DNA of 64,000 bases from Przewalskia tangutica. Lineage: Eukaryota > Streptophyta > Magnoliopsida > Solanales > Solanaceae. The DNA is taken from positions 86,482,790 to 86,546,789 of the forward strand of contig CM056723.1 of NCBI GenBank assembly GCA_029844215.1, written 5' to 3'. The notes below the pieces were generated by a model. The model worked only from the letters and a program-made list of their open reading frames with translations, was not told the origin of the DNA and searched no databases. Below, piece after piece: positions 24,873-37,330 of this stretch; within the stretch, counting starts at the first letter, position 1; each line of letters opens with the position of its first letter. The position numbers and the translations under genes were made by a program.

Positions 24873-27184
24873 ACGTACGTACATTCTTTTCAAAAGACTC
24901 ATTTTTATGTAATACCCCAAGATACTAACACCCGTAGTATCTAGGTGTGTCTATTTTTCAAAGTAAGTTACTACACTTTAGAAAACTCATTTCAAAGCTT
25001 GAAATCAAGTAACTTCAAATTTTCACAATCAAGGTAACGCATGCCCATTAATCAAAATAGACAACTTTCTAAACCTTCCATAAAGCCGTTATAACCAACT
25101 TCCCATAAAGCCGTTATAACCCTTTATGTTTTTTAGACAATTTCATTCCTTTTATAACCAAGAGACTTATACTTTTAAAACCAAGTATCATATGCTTACA
25201 AATCAAGTTCTTAACTTTCAAAATACTTCAAGTCTCTTAATATTTAGAAAACAAGTTTCTTCTACTTTTAAACCTCAAGTAACTTACACCTTTAAAAACA
25301 AGTTACTTCTCTTAAATCATGTCATTTCTCCTCTTTTAAAACAATTAAGTAAACCACTCCTTTGACTTCCCGAAAGTCATTAAAACGACCATTAGGTTTT
25401 GGAACTAAGGCACTAGCCAAAAGGTATGGAAACCACTTCCTTTTCAAGACTCCATGTACTTTAAGCAAAATACTTTCACTTTTAAGAATCCAAACTTCAC
25501 TAAGGAAATGGATTATACAACTTACAATTTAAACATCAAAGTACAATCAAAGGAGTACATAGAACGAATTATATTTTAGGCAATCCGAATACAACCAAGG
25601 AATGGATCATTTAAGGAGTAGGACATACTTTCTTTATCTTAAGGAATCATGCTAGAAGAGGAGATAGTTCACATACCTTTTCGGCTAAATCCACAAGCTA
25701 AGCCGAATACGCCGTACGTAGAAGTGTCAACCTATAATGGTCACAACAAGACTATCAACTTCTAGTCTCTAACGTAGAATAATACTAAGTATACGGTCTC
25801 TAATTCTACGGAAAATCGGGCAGCACCTCCTTTGTTTCTACTCACTTTGCCACCTTTTTCAAGGTCGAATACAATAACCAACACGCCACATTTAAGGCTC
25901 CAAATAACAACCAAACAAAGGGGATTACACGCCTTACAATACGTGTAAAATTCCGCCCCACAATTCATACAAAGTAGTTTAATACTCACTAGCCATTCTC
26001 GGCCAACAATAACCAACAACACTAAGTCTTTTCCAATCCTTTTCCAATTCCAAGTTCTAAGGTCTAACATGTTATATAGCCATGAACAACTTCAACAACT
26101 ACAATTTCCTTCTTTAAACAACATGCGACAACTTAAACTAATAATCGACTTGAATTGTAATCTTAGAGCTAAACATGCTAGTTTTCGGATTAGGGTTCCA
26201 ATAGTCAATATACTTATCAAAACTTCATAATGTACACCTCATGCTTGCTAATATCCATAGCTACTACAACAAGTAAGTCTTAACTACTAAAACGACAAAA
26301 TTTATACCTCTATAAGCCCTTAAAATTTCCAAGATTCAAAGTCGCGCCTTAGCAATTCTTAGCTCCTTTCCTTAGGTTCCAATCCGCTCCAAGCACTCCT
26401 TAGAAGCCTATGAAGAACTCATCTTCAAGTTCCAACTTCAAAGTTGAAGAACTCCTTAAGTTTCCGCCTTGCGACTAATACGAAAACGTCGTTTTTCCGA
26501 AATCTTTATATTGAGATATCCTTACAATACCCTTACAATACCCTTAGGGACATTGGGTTAAAGTCTTGTGAACAAAGGATCAAAACTACAAAAATTTTGT
26601 GTGGCTACCATGTCAAACCCGAGAGCTCAATGAAGCACAAGACATGTTGTGATATTTTCTAAGTGTTGAAAACTAGTCTTGCACTAGTAGCATGCTTATA
26701 TAACACATTGGATGGCTTATACTTAAACAAATGGGTGGCTAAGATGAAGATCACAAGGATTAAGCACAAGTGGCAAGTTGACTTGGTCAACAATATCAAG
26801 CTTAGCAAGACTTATCTTCCACCATGGTAAATGACCATTTTACCCTTACACATTTCGACCAAGACCAAGTGTGGGGGTGCCACGTGTCTCCCTCTCATTC
26901 GTCCATAAAATTCCGTAACCCCCGTGGGCCCCGCAAAACGTAAAATTCACAGGTGGGCCCCACGTGACCAAATCCGTAAAAAATAAATTTCCATAAGGTT
27001 AAGAGTTTCATACTCTTCAAATAATGCACTTTGAGAATCCAATTCTCAACAACGAACATTTTTCCTTTCCGACGTTCGTAAGATTTTCCGTCGGAAAAAC
27101 AATTCTTCCTTTCGTACCAATTTCCAAGTCTTGATTCCTTACGTACATTCTCTTATACATGTCCTGGACTTACGGAATGTAACA

Positions 27185-28073
27185 TTTTTCCCCCCTTAGA
27201 AACATTCGTCCCGAATGTTCTTAGTCGGTTGTCAAGCTATACAAACTCCGGCATAAACTCTATACTATGCCTCTCAATCAAAACTGCACAAGACCAACGA
27301 TGCCACACATGTCCACCACAACATACGTAAACATATCAATGGACCTTCCGTCCGCGACCCCTCCTCACAAAACTCGAAGGTTACAGTCTTATCACAAACA
27401 AGATCTTTTAGGGGTCACTTTCTTTCCTTACTTGTCATACTTTCTCGTACTTTCAAACTTATCTAGTACACGTACAAAATCTCAAATATTGTTTCTGTTC
27501 CCCAATCCTTGGAGTTACTATCCAAACTTGGCCATATTGTTACTTACATTCCCGTTAAGGCTCTTCTCGGTCCTTACGACCTGATTCGGTGGAACGCGTC
27601 CACAAACTCGCATAACGATCAACGGACTTGGGCCTTGCTCCCTCGTGACCCTACCACATAACGGGACCATTTCTAACTAACATCACCCCATTCCATACTA
27701 CCGGTTGACCCGAAATGAGTCCATAACCCGACTCATCATCACACTTAACTTCTCATTCTTAGCCCGAACTAAAACTCTCTTATCTCAAGGTACTTCTTAC
27801 CCTATCCCCTATTCACTAGAGGTTTGTCACATAAGTCAAAGTATTTCTACTGTACATCCTTCCCTATCGGTCTTACACTGTTACGGGGTAAATACAACTT
27901 GTGAACTCTACACACTATAGTCTCAGTTCACTTATCATTCTTGTCAATATTCTTAACTTTTCACTTTACTAATCAAAGTATTCCTACCTGGTTACTATCA
28001 CTTACAATCGCTAGCAATAAAGGGAAAACATATACGCTAGGGTAAAATCTGAATCTATCAATGCACGTATGAT
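27185..28073 (-). other. PPT, hairpin and noncoding tail of array int3
   Basis: The tract complement TTTTTCCCCCCTTAG adjoins LTR3. The hairpin is at 27201-27219 with a 3-nt spacer (4 nt in int1 and int2) and intact arms. No pol motif is visible. Confidence 0.7.
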
Positions 28074-28901
28074 TCAAAAGAATCAAAATATACCTGTAAC
28101 CCCGTGCGATGTCGCCTCCTGATCCTGTCCAGTAGTCACGTCATCTCTGCGGTTCGAAGGACCGCCAGAACTATAAACTCCACCCTGACCTCTACCACGA
28201 TCGGCCGACATCCAACACCTCGCCTTGTGGAGGAAGGTAACCAAACATCGGCCTCATAGGCTGAGCCACCTTACCGGTGCTCTTTCTAACAGGACATTCC
28301 CACTTCTTGTGGCCCGGACGGTCACAATAATAACAAACACCTGTGCCATGACGGCATTTACCCAAATGACGCTTACTACATTGGAAACACTGAGGAATAT
28401 GTGGCCTCGACTGAGAAAATTCTCTGCTCCTCTGACAACCTCGACCCCTGGAGCTTGGACTGGCTCCTAAATACCTTGTGGGGTCCAATATCCCACCTGT
28501 GAACTGCGGGGGTATGTACTGGGTAGGCTGGGACGAATATCTCACTCGCTTGAAATCGCTCGCCCAAGAACTCAGGGATAACCAACCGGTCTAGCCTCTT
28601 ACGTTGATCTCCGTTGGCCCTCTACCTCTGTACACACTGCATGCTTGGTCGAATAACCTCATCTTGATGAAATCAGAGCACCGCTATCTTTGTCAATAAC
28701 ATAATCGCTTCCTCATGACTATAGTCTTCTCTAACTGAAACCGGAGGCTCGTGTCTTTGGGGCCTCAAAACTGGCGCAGAAGAACTTCGCCATGCAGACA
28801 ACATCCGGTATACCACGGGCATAAGCCCTATCAACTCTCGAGTCGACTAGTAGCTCCTGCTACTCCTTTTGCCTTCAGGCGTGTTGCCCTCTCGGAGGCA
28901 T
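28074..28901 (-). pseudogene. gag pseudogene, array int3
   Basis: A 117-codon open stretch (28545-28192) covers the linker and both knuckles (CFQCSKRHLGKC and CYYCDRPGHKKWEC), nearly identical to int2. The N-terminal part up to the homologous ATG at 28901 is broken by several short deletions. No capsid core is present. Confidence 0.75.
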
Positions 28902-29768
28902 AATCAGAACCCAAAATTACGTCGAGAGGAATTATCTTACTAACACGGCTACATGGCACGATCTTAGAGTGAGAAGAATAGAAACCAACTCAAAAGTCCT
29001 GTAGCCTCCTGTTTATGAGTGTGGCGCAACACCGATAATCAAGACTTACTAGACACGGTGCGTAGACATTAGAGGCCGCGCTCGATACGATCATCACGCC
29101 CGAACCTCGGGCGTGATCGTGCCCTACACGGCACCCTTCTACCTTAACAACTAAGTAAACTGCGAAAATTAAATAACACCTTTTTTTTTAAAACCAACAT
29201 ACGTGCAAGGGCAAAGCCGACAAGGCTGCCATAATATACATACTCAAAAGACACTACACTGTACATGAGTCCAATCCCACATATGAATACAGACCTCTAA
29301 TAGTTTTACCGAAATATGACGGGACAAGGCCCCGCCGTACCCATAACTGTACAAAAGCATGTACTGAAAGAACTTATACCTAAAAGATAAACTCCCGAAC
29401 AGAAGGAGCTATCCAAAAACTCTGAGTAGGGTCCTACACCTGCAGATCACCAAACTGCGTACCTAAACCTGCGGCATGAACGCAGCCCCCCGAAGGAGGT
29501 CAGTACGAAGAATGTACCAAGTATGTGAGCGATGAAATCGTGAATGAAATCATAACAATCTAAACAAAGCGAGAGGCGTGTATGATAGCCAATCTACGAT
29601 TACACAATACATAAGCGATTATATCAAGTCGTGACGCATGCCTCAAAGTCACTACTCAAATATAACCACGGGTCTCACGCCATAATATCAATCATGCGTG
29701 GAATCCTTTCACCGCCGGCGATCCATGATATAATGTAACACCAATAAGCATATCCGAGTATCCTCGTG

Positions 29769-30175
29769 GTCGCGTGCCGGAATCCCACATCGTATAAGCA
29801 TGACCATGGGGTATACAAACAACCGAATCAAACCCGCCTCGGTCACATGCCGGAATCCCACATCGTATAAGCATGTCGCGAGTATCCTCGTGGTCGCACG
29901 CCGGAATCCCACATCGTATAAGAATGACCATAGGGTATACCTCGCGACGCATGCCGGCATCCCACATCGTATAAGCATGATCGTAGGGTAACACAAACAA
30001 CCGGAATCTAACCGACTCCGGTCACATGCCGGAATCCTACATCGTATAAGCATGTCGCGAGTATCCTCGTGGTCGCGTGCCGGCATCCCACATCGTATAA
30101 GCATGACCATAGGGTATCCCTCGCGGTCGCATGCCCCGACATCCCACATCGTATAAGCATGACCGTAGGGTAACA
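29769..30175. repeat. 56-bp minisatellite in array LTR4
   Basis: Same family as LTR1. Most units are shortened, with CCGG where CCCCGG is expected. Confidence 0.82.
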
Positions 30176-30324
30176 CAAATAATGGAAGCATACCCGTGGA
30201 ATCCCACCTCACTGTCGGTACGTCCAAGTAAACTTACAATGAAGGCAGACCACTCCAACCGAGTCGCGGCAACGTAATAAAACATAATACTTGCACTCAA
30301 ATGCTATCACCAGCACATATAGGC

Positions 30325-30592
30325 AATTCTCAATTAATCAAGCCAAAGTACTTATCAAGGCACACATAGAATAATTCTCAATTAACCAAGCCAAAGTACT
30401 TAGCAAGGCACACTTAGACTAATTCTCAATTAATCAAGCCAAAGTACTTATCAAGGCACACTTAGACTAATTCTCAATTAATCAAGCCAAAGTACTTATC
30501 AAGGCACACTTAGACTAATTCTCAATTAATCAAGCCAAAGTACTTATCAAGGCACACTTAGACTAATTCTCAATTAATCAAGCCAAAGTACT
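30325..30592. repeat. 48-bp minisatellite in array LTR4 (five units plus partial)
   Basis: Unit starts are 30325, 30373, 30421, 30469, 30517 and 30565. Confidence 0.93.
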
Positions 30593-32870
30593 ACGTACGT
30601 ACATTCTTTTCAAAAGACTCATTTTTATGTAATACCCCAAGATACTAACACCCGTAGTATCAAGGTGTGTTTATTTTTCAAAGTAAGTTACTACACTTTA
30701 GAAAACTCATTTCAAAGCTTTAAATCAAGTAACTTCAAATTTTCACAATCAAGGCAACTCATGCCCATTAATCAAAATAGACAACTTTCTAAACCTTCCA
30801 TAAAGCCGTTATAACCTACTTCCCATAAAGCCGTTATAACCCTTTATGATTTTTAGACAATTTCATTCCTTTTATAACCAAGAGACTTATACTTTTAAAA
30901 CCAAGTATCATATGCTTAAAAATCAAGTTCTTAAATTTCAAAATACTTCAAGTCTCTTAATATTTAGAAAACAAGTTTCTTCTACTTTTAAACCTCAAGT
31001 AACTTACACCTTTAAAAACAAGTTACTTCTCTTAAATCATGTCATTTCTCCTCTTTTAAAACAATTAAGTAAATCACTCCTTTGACTTCCCTAAAGTCAT
31101 TAAAACGACCATTAGGTTTTGGAACTAAGGCACTGGCTAAAAGGTATGGAAACCACTTCCTTTTCAAGACTCCATGTACTTTAAGCAAAATACTTTCACT
31201 TTTAAGAATCCAAACTTCACTAATGAAATGGATTATACAACTTACAATTTAAACATCAAAGTACAATCAAAGGAGTACATAGAACTAATTCTATTTTAGG
31301 CAATCCGAATACAACCAAGGAATGGATCATTTAAGGAGTAGGACATACTTTCTTTATCTTAAGGAATCATGCTAGAAGAGGAGATAGTTCACATACCTTT
31401 TCGGCTAAGACGAATACGCCGTACGTAGAAGTGTCAACCTATAATGGTCACAACAAGACTATCAACTTCTAGTCTCTAACGTAGAATAATACTAAGTATA
31501 CGGTCTCTAATTCTACGGAAAATCGGGAATCACCTCCTTTGTTTCTACTCACTTTGCCACCTTTTTCAAGGTCGAATACAATAACCAACACGCCACATTT
31601 AAGGCTCCAAACAACAACCAAACAAAGGGGATTAACGCCTTACAATACGTGTAAAATTCCGCCCCACAATTCATACAAAGTAGTTTAATACTCACTAGCC
31701 ATTCTCGGCCAACAATAACCAACAACACTAAGTCTTTTCCAATCCTTTTCTAATTCCAAGTTCTAAGGTCTAACATGTTATATAGCCATGAACAACTTCA
31801 ACAACTACAATTTCCTTCTTTAAACAACATGCGACAACTTAAACTAATAATCGACTTGAATTGTAATCTTAAATCTAAACATGCTAGTTTTCGGATTAGG
31901 GTTCCAATAGTCAATATACTTATCAAACTTCATAATGTACACCTCATGTTTGCTAATATCCATAGCTACTACAACAAGTAAATCTTAACTACTAAAACGA
32001 CAAAATTTATACCTTTATAAGCCCTTAAAATTTCCAAGTTTCAAAGTCGCGCCTTAGCAATTCTTAGCTCCTTTCCTTAGGTTCCAATCCGCTCCAAGCA
32101 CTCCTTAGAAGCCTATGAAGAACTCATCTTCAAGTTCCAACTTCAAAGTTGAAGAACTCCTTAAGTTTCCGCCTTGCGACTAATACGAAAACGTCGTTTT
32201 TCCGAAATATTTCTATTGAGATATCCTTACAATACCCTTAGGGACATTGGGTTAAAGTCCTGTGAACAAAGGATCAAAACTACAAAAATTTTGTGTGGCT
32301 ACCATGTCAAACCCGAGAGCTCAATGAAGCACAAGACATGTTGTGATATTTTCTAAGTGTTGAAAACTAGTCTTGCACTAGTAGCATGCTTATATAACAC
32401 ATTGGATGGCTTATACTTAAACAAATGGGTGGCTAAGATGAAGATCACAAGGATTAAGAACAAGTGGCAAGTTGACTTGGTCAACAATATCAAGCTTAGC
32501 AAGAATTATCTTCCACCATGGTAAATGACCATTTTACCCTTACACATTTCGACCAAGACCAAGTGTGGGGGTGCCACGTGTCCCCTTCTCATTCGTCCAT
32601 AAAATTCCGTAACCCGTGCCATAAACGTAAAATTCCTCGGGTGGGCCCGTGACCAACCAAATCGTAAAATAAATTTCCATAAGGTTAAGAGTTCCATACT
32701 CTTCAAATAATGCACTTTGAGAATCCAATTCTCAACAACGAACATTTTTCCTTTCCGACGTTCGGAAGATTTTCCGTCGGAAAAACAATTCTTCCTTTCG
32801 TACTAATTTCCAAGTCTTGATTCCTTACGTACATTCTCTTATACATGTCCTGGACTTACGGGATGTAACA

Positions 32871-33078
32871 TAACTGTTACATAAGAAGGGGTCAGAGAGG
32901 ATTCAACCTACTATGACATCTCTACTGCACGATCTCAAAGAGAGAAGAATGGAAACCAATCCTAAATGTCCTGCAGCCTCCTGATTATAGATGTGGTGCA
33001 CAACACACCGATAATCAAGACTCTACTAGACACGGTCTATAGACACTTTCCGAGGACCAACTGCTCTGATACCACTTT
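32871..33078 (-). other. Element A leader and primer-binding site
   Basis: After the duplicated TAACT, this piece continues A's gag leader and matches the uninterrupted leader of E (58590-58797). The primer-binding site complement GCTCTGATACCA lies at 33063-33074, four bases from the 5' LTR. It is complementary to the 3' end of initiator methionine tRNA, the usual primer in plant LTR retrotransposons. Confidence 0.9.
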
Positions 33079-34776
33079 TGTCACGACCAGGCCAAGACCG
33101 CGGCCCGGTGCCCTACCTGGGCACCCTTACAGGTATACATCAGAGATAATCAGTGGAACATACATGAAACTTAAAAAAAAAATCAACAAAGATAAAATCA
33201 ACAGGTTAGCCGATAAGGCTACCTCTTTAGATAAGTAAATACATACACGAAGCAGTTGCCTCATTTCCTTTTACAAACTGACCCACAATATGTGACTACA
33301 GACCTCTAAGAGTTTTAACATAACAGCTGTGGCGGGACAGGGCCCCGCCATACCCCTGAATAAACATGAATCTACAACCTCAGGGGAACCGTACCAAAAG
33401 ATAAAGCCTCCGGAGAAATGGAGCTTTCCAAGAACTGAACAGTGACCCAAGAGCGTGGATCAACAAGTTATGTACCTCAACCTGCGGCATGATGAACGCA
33501 CCCCGAGGAGGTCGATGCGAAATATGTACCAAGTATGTGAAATCAAAATATCAGAATGAAATCATAGCGATCTATAAAAAGTGGAGACATGTATGATAAC
33601 AAAAATAACGATAATCGTGCCTTACCAAAATGAAAGTAATGAAAGTCAGTTTTACCTTTTAAAGACTATTTCAACACATGAACAATAGTCACACAGGGCT
33701 ACCGACACAAGCCCTCAAATATCAAAGCGTGCCCGTGGAATCCCCCATCACTGTCGGCAGCTATAAGTGAATAACATAACCATGTGACGCGCCCGTGGCA
33801 TCCTACCTCACTGTCGGCGTACACACATATAACACATATATATATCTATACCCCATGCCCGTGGAATCCCCCATCACTGCCGACAGTCGTAAGGGTAACA
33901 TATAACCATGTGACGCGCCCGTGGCATCCTACCTCACTGTCGGCGTACACATATATAACACACATATATATATATATAACGCGGCCGCATGCCCCGGAAT
34001 CCCTCATCGTATAAGCATGGCCATAACGTGCCCTCGGCATCCCTCATCGTAGGTGCAGGTCTTCATGGGGAGCTAGCCCATGGAGTAATAGTCGTACAAA
34101 GCATGGTCGCATGCCCCAGAATCCCTCATCGTATAAGCATGGCCATGGGTAATAAAACAAATCCGGGAATCTAACCCGCCTCCTGGTCACATGCCCCGGA
34201 ATCCCACATCGTATAAGCATGTCCAAGGATCAATCATAATGGAAGCATACCCGTGGAATCCCACATCACTGTCGGTACATCCAAGTAAACTTACAACAAG
34301 ACAGCCGACCCTCCAACTGAGAGTCACGGCAATGTAAACATATAATACTTGCAATCAAGGCTATCACAAGCAACATAGGCAAGTTCATTAATTCTTTAGA
34401 CTTTCACTTTTTACATACTCAAGGCACTTTTCATTTCACATAGAAATCCGGGAATTTAGCCCCAAGTACTACGTACTTCCATTCTTTTCAAAAGATTCCT
34501 TTTCATATAAAACCCCAAGATACTAACACCCGTAGTATCAAGGCTTGTGTACATGTCACATAAGTCACTATTACTTTTAGAAATACATTTCTCGGCTTCT
34601 AAATCAAGTGACCCTTACTTTAAAGCTTTAAGTAAGTGATACCTTAAAATCAAATTACCCTTCCTTATTTCAAGTTATTTCTTTGTTTACCTTATTAGAG
34701 AAAACCATTCTCTTAACCTTCCATGAAGCCGTTATAACCAACTTCCCATAAAGCCGGTATAACCCTTTACGGTTTT
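33079..34776 (-). mobile_element. 5' LTR of element A, part 1
   Basis: It starts TGTCACGACC directly after the PBS spacer and is collinear with 3071-4776. It holds a minisatellite at 33720-34260 and an acceptor-like site at 33482. It is cut by element B; GTTTT at 34772-34776 is the left target duplication. Confidence 0.9.
33720..34260. repeat. Minisatellite in A 5' LTR
   Basis: Counterpart of 3720-4290, with a shorter AT run near 33962-33978. Confidence 0.8.
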
Positions 34777-35172
34777 TGTTATACCCCGTATTTCCAGAGT
34801 ATGTACGTGAGGACGTACGTAGAAAAGCTTGAGCCTTAAAGTAGGCAATGGCCGAAAATTTTGTTCACAACTACCGGAAGGAATAGTTTTTCGACGAAAC
34901 GTTTTACAAAACTTGCGAAGGGAAAATTCCGGCTATGTCATTTATATTTTTTGCGGATTTTTCCGAGAGACGAAATATTTTGGACCAACGAGAGGGCGAC
35001 ACTTGTCACCCTCAAGTTGGTGGAGTGAAGGACGGCAAGTTGGACGATTTGGAAGTCAAGAGTTGGTAGGATATTTGTGATATTTTTGTGTGGTAGTTGG
35101 ATAAGGTACACATGGATGAATCCTCACCCTACACTTGCCTACTACTTGGCATGATCTTGGCCATTGATTTCC

Positions 35173-35181
35173 CTATAAATA
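35173..35181 (+). promoter_or_regulatory. TATA box, B 5' LTR
   Basis: CTATAAATA lies 396 bp from the LTR start; the 3' LTR copy is at 44420-44428, also at 396 bp. Transcription would start about 30 bp downstream, leaving a leader of roughly 2.9 kb within the LTR. Confidence 0.65.
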
Positions 35182-37043
35182 CCCCCTTAGTTGAAGATCT
35201 TCTTCATCCACAAAAATCCCTAAGTCTTGAAAACCCTCTCCCTCCCTCTCTATGGTTCGTCCAAGCCCTCCCCCTCCCCCTTGGAGTAAGCCCTTGGCCG
35301 AGGGGTACACCCCCCCTCCTAGTGGCCTTGGCCGAGAGGTATCCCCCCCTACCTTGAGTTGTTTCGTAAAATACACCCCCCCTTGGTAGAAAATACTCTC
35401 CAAAGTATTGTTACTATTCCAAAATACCTTGGCCCAAATACCTTGTAGTATTCCAAGGTTACACTTATACTAAAAGCCCAGAAATACTATTATACTTCCC
35501 TTCAGTCACAAAACACAACCCTAAGGAAAATCTTCATAGCCGATTGAAGTATTAAGAAGAAGTTGCGTAGAACTTCTAAGGGTTGTTTGGAACGGGTTGG
35601 AGCACCCAGAGTAGGAGCTAAACGTTGCTCAGGACCGACATTAAAACTTGGAAAATTTTGGACTTATCGAGGTAAATACTTTTGTCCTTATATTGTAATT
35701 GGAAATTACATACTGTAGTTGTATAGAAATGAATATAAGATTCATAAAAGAGAATTGAACTATAATAGAAGGATATTACAGAATAGACTTGAACTGAAAT
35801 CACATCAGTAGAATATTAGTGTAGAAGTTGATAGACTTATGACCTTTATAGGTTGAATGTTCTGCGAGTAGCATGTGCTACTTGAAAGGTGGACAAGGCT
35901 AGCCGGGTTATAGCCGTGGAGCGTTTTTCTAATAGTCGATAATCGTCGCGAGGTATGTGATTCTTCCTATACTCTTGAGCATGATATTTTAAGAATATAT
36001 ATATATAGTACGGTAGACGTACGTGTGTTAACTGAACGTAGTTTTACGACAATGTCTTTTGACTTAAGCCTGAATAATAAAGAATCTTGAAGTATTTCAA
36101 AAGAATTAAGAAACCTTTTTTAAAGAAGATTAATGCTTGGTTTTAAAAGCTTAAGAGTTATGCTAGCTTTATGGGAAGTTAGGTATAACGACTTAAGAGA
36201 GATAAAAGAATGGTTTATTAATCTTAAAAGATAAGAGACTTGACTTAAAGGAATTAATATGAATTTTGTGTGAAACCTCATTCGTGAGTAATGAGTACTT
36301 GGTTTTTAAAAGGAATAATGTTTTACTGATTTCGGAAATCAGAATAAGTATCGAACAAAACACTGCAGCGTTAATAAAGGGAAATGTTTTGACTAATTAA
36401 GTATTATTAAAACCAGTAGAAACCTCCATCTGCATAGAAGCTAAGATGAGACAAAATGATATTACATTTCCTAGATCATGGCAGTAGTAATAATATTGTT
36501 ATGAACAAGAATAACCTACTCACACATAAGGCATATGTTTCTCAAATGGCTTTAAAAAGAGAATTATTTTATTAAGTGATTAAGACTACGAACTACGAAA
36601 CCTTTCGAAAAGGAGAAACTTGAGCATTTGAAATTAGGCAAACTTGAACGTTTGGATAATAATGTTGTTACTTGATTTTACAAAAGGAAGTGTTTTGGTT
36701 TACTTAAAAGGATAGTCACCCTATTTTTATACTACGAGTATTGTGTGGCTTTTGTGAAGGAAACGTATCTTTAAAGAGTTAATATATGAAGTACTTTGGG
36801 GATAAAAACCCGAACTTGTTTAAAGTAGAAAGTACCTTGTGTGAATAACTTGATTGTGTTGGTTTGTGATAGCCTTGTAATACTTTCTTGTTTATTTGAT
36901 AAGTAAACATGCTAGGATGCTACGTGTGTTAGTATCTTGTGATGTTTGTGTAAAGGGGTTTCCCTCGATCGCGCTTATGTTGTTTAACGATCAGCCGTTA
37001 TGTTGGTATTGTACCACTCACCTTGACTTGATCCCGGGGGTTA

Positions 37044-37330
37044 AGCTGCCCTCCGATGCGGGGTAGACTCAGGCGGTCTGGGACCATGATTCGAGAATAC
37101 CTCATGCGGGTCCAGGGGACCTATGCGGAGCTACGAGAGTTCCAGGTTAGTGTGCGGCCTTTATGGTCATGCGGTCTATGTGGCCATGCGGACTGCGAGT
37201 CCAGGATGATGCCGGGGAGTAGCTACCCTCGATGCGGGGAATACCTCATGCGGGCCATTGGAGTGGCCTATGCGGAGCTGCGGGAAGTTCGGTGACTAGA
37301 CGCCATTGATCGATCTGCGCGAGTGGCCAG
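37044..37330 (+). repeat. Degenerate GC-rich repeats in B 5' LTR
   Basis: Words such as CTATGCGGAGCT, CATGCGG and GAATACCTCATGCGGG recur. The matching block in the 3' LTR is about 46290-46600. Short open frames here are repeat artefacts. Confidence 0.6.

Larger units (their letters stand above)
23426..27184 (-). mobile_element. Array LTR3
   Basis: A 3759-bp LTR, collinear with LTR1 and LTR2. It has five full 48-bp repeats and the diagnostic variant CTCATTTTTATG shared with LTR4. The left 1.2 kb is rich in small CHG-context changes. GCCACGTGTC is at 26879-26888. Confidence 0.9.
8477..32870 (-). mobile_element. Tandem LTR-retrotransposon array: four LTRs, three internal regions, one TSD
   Basis: All units are on the minus strand and share LTRs: LTR1 8477-15780, int1 15781-17706, LTR2 17707-21484, int2 21485-23425, LTR3 23426-27184, int3 27185-29091, LTR4 29092-32870. 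The whole 24.4 kb is flanked by a single 5-bp duplication, TAACT (8472-8476 and 32871-32875). Joining the flanks restores the gag start and leader of element A, collinear with the uninterrupted version in E (58580-58640). So one insertion expanded afterwards, or arrived as a concatemer. LTRs 1 and 2 share four full 48-bp repeats, LTRs 3 and 4 share five. Internal regions of about 1.9 kb lack pol. Confidence 0.88.
29092..32870 (-). mobile_element. Array LTR4 (terminal 5' LTR)
   Basis: Its left terminus is damaged (ATCACGCCC where TGTCACGCCC is expected), so the start is approximate to 2 bp. Its right end GGGATGTAACA is intact and abuts the TAACT duplication. It shares five 48-bp repeats with LTR3. 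GCCACGTGTC is at 32573-32582. Confidence 0.88.

Noticed and set aside
8477..32870. Satellite DNA block with a unit of about 5.7 kb
   Set aside because: Units have LTR ends, PBS, PPT and gag, and the whole is enclosed by one target duplication, so a retrotransposon array explains it.
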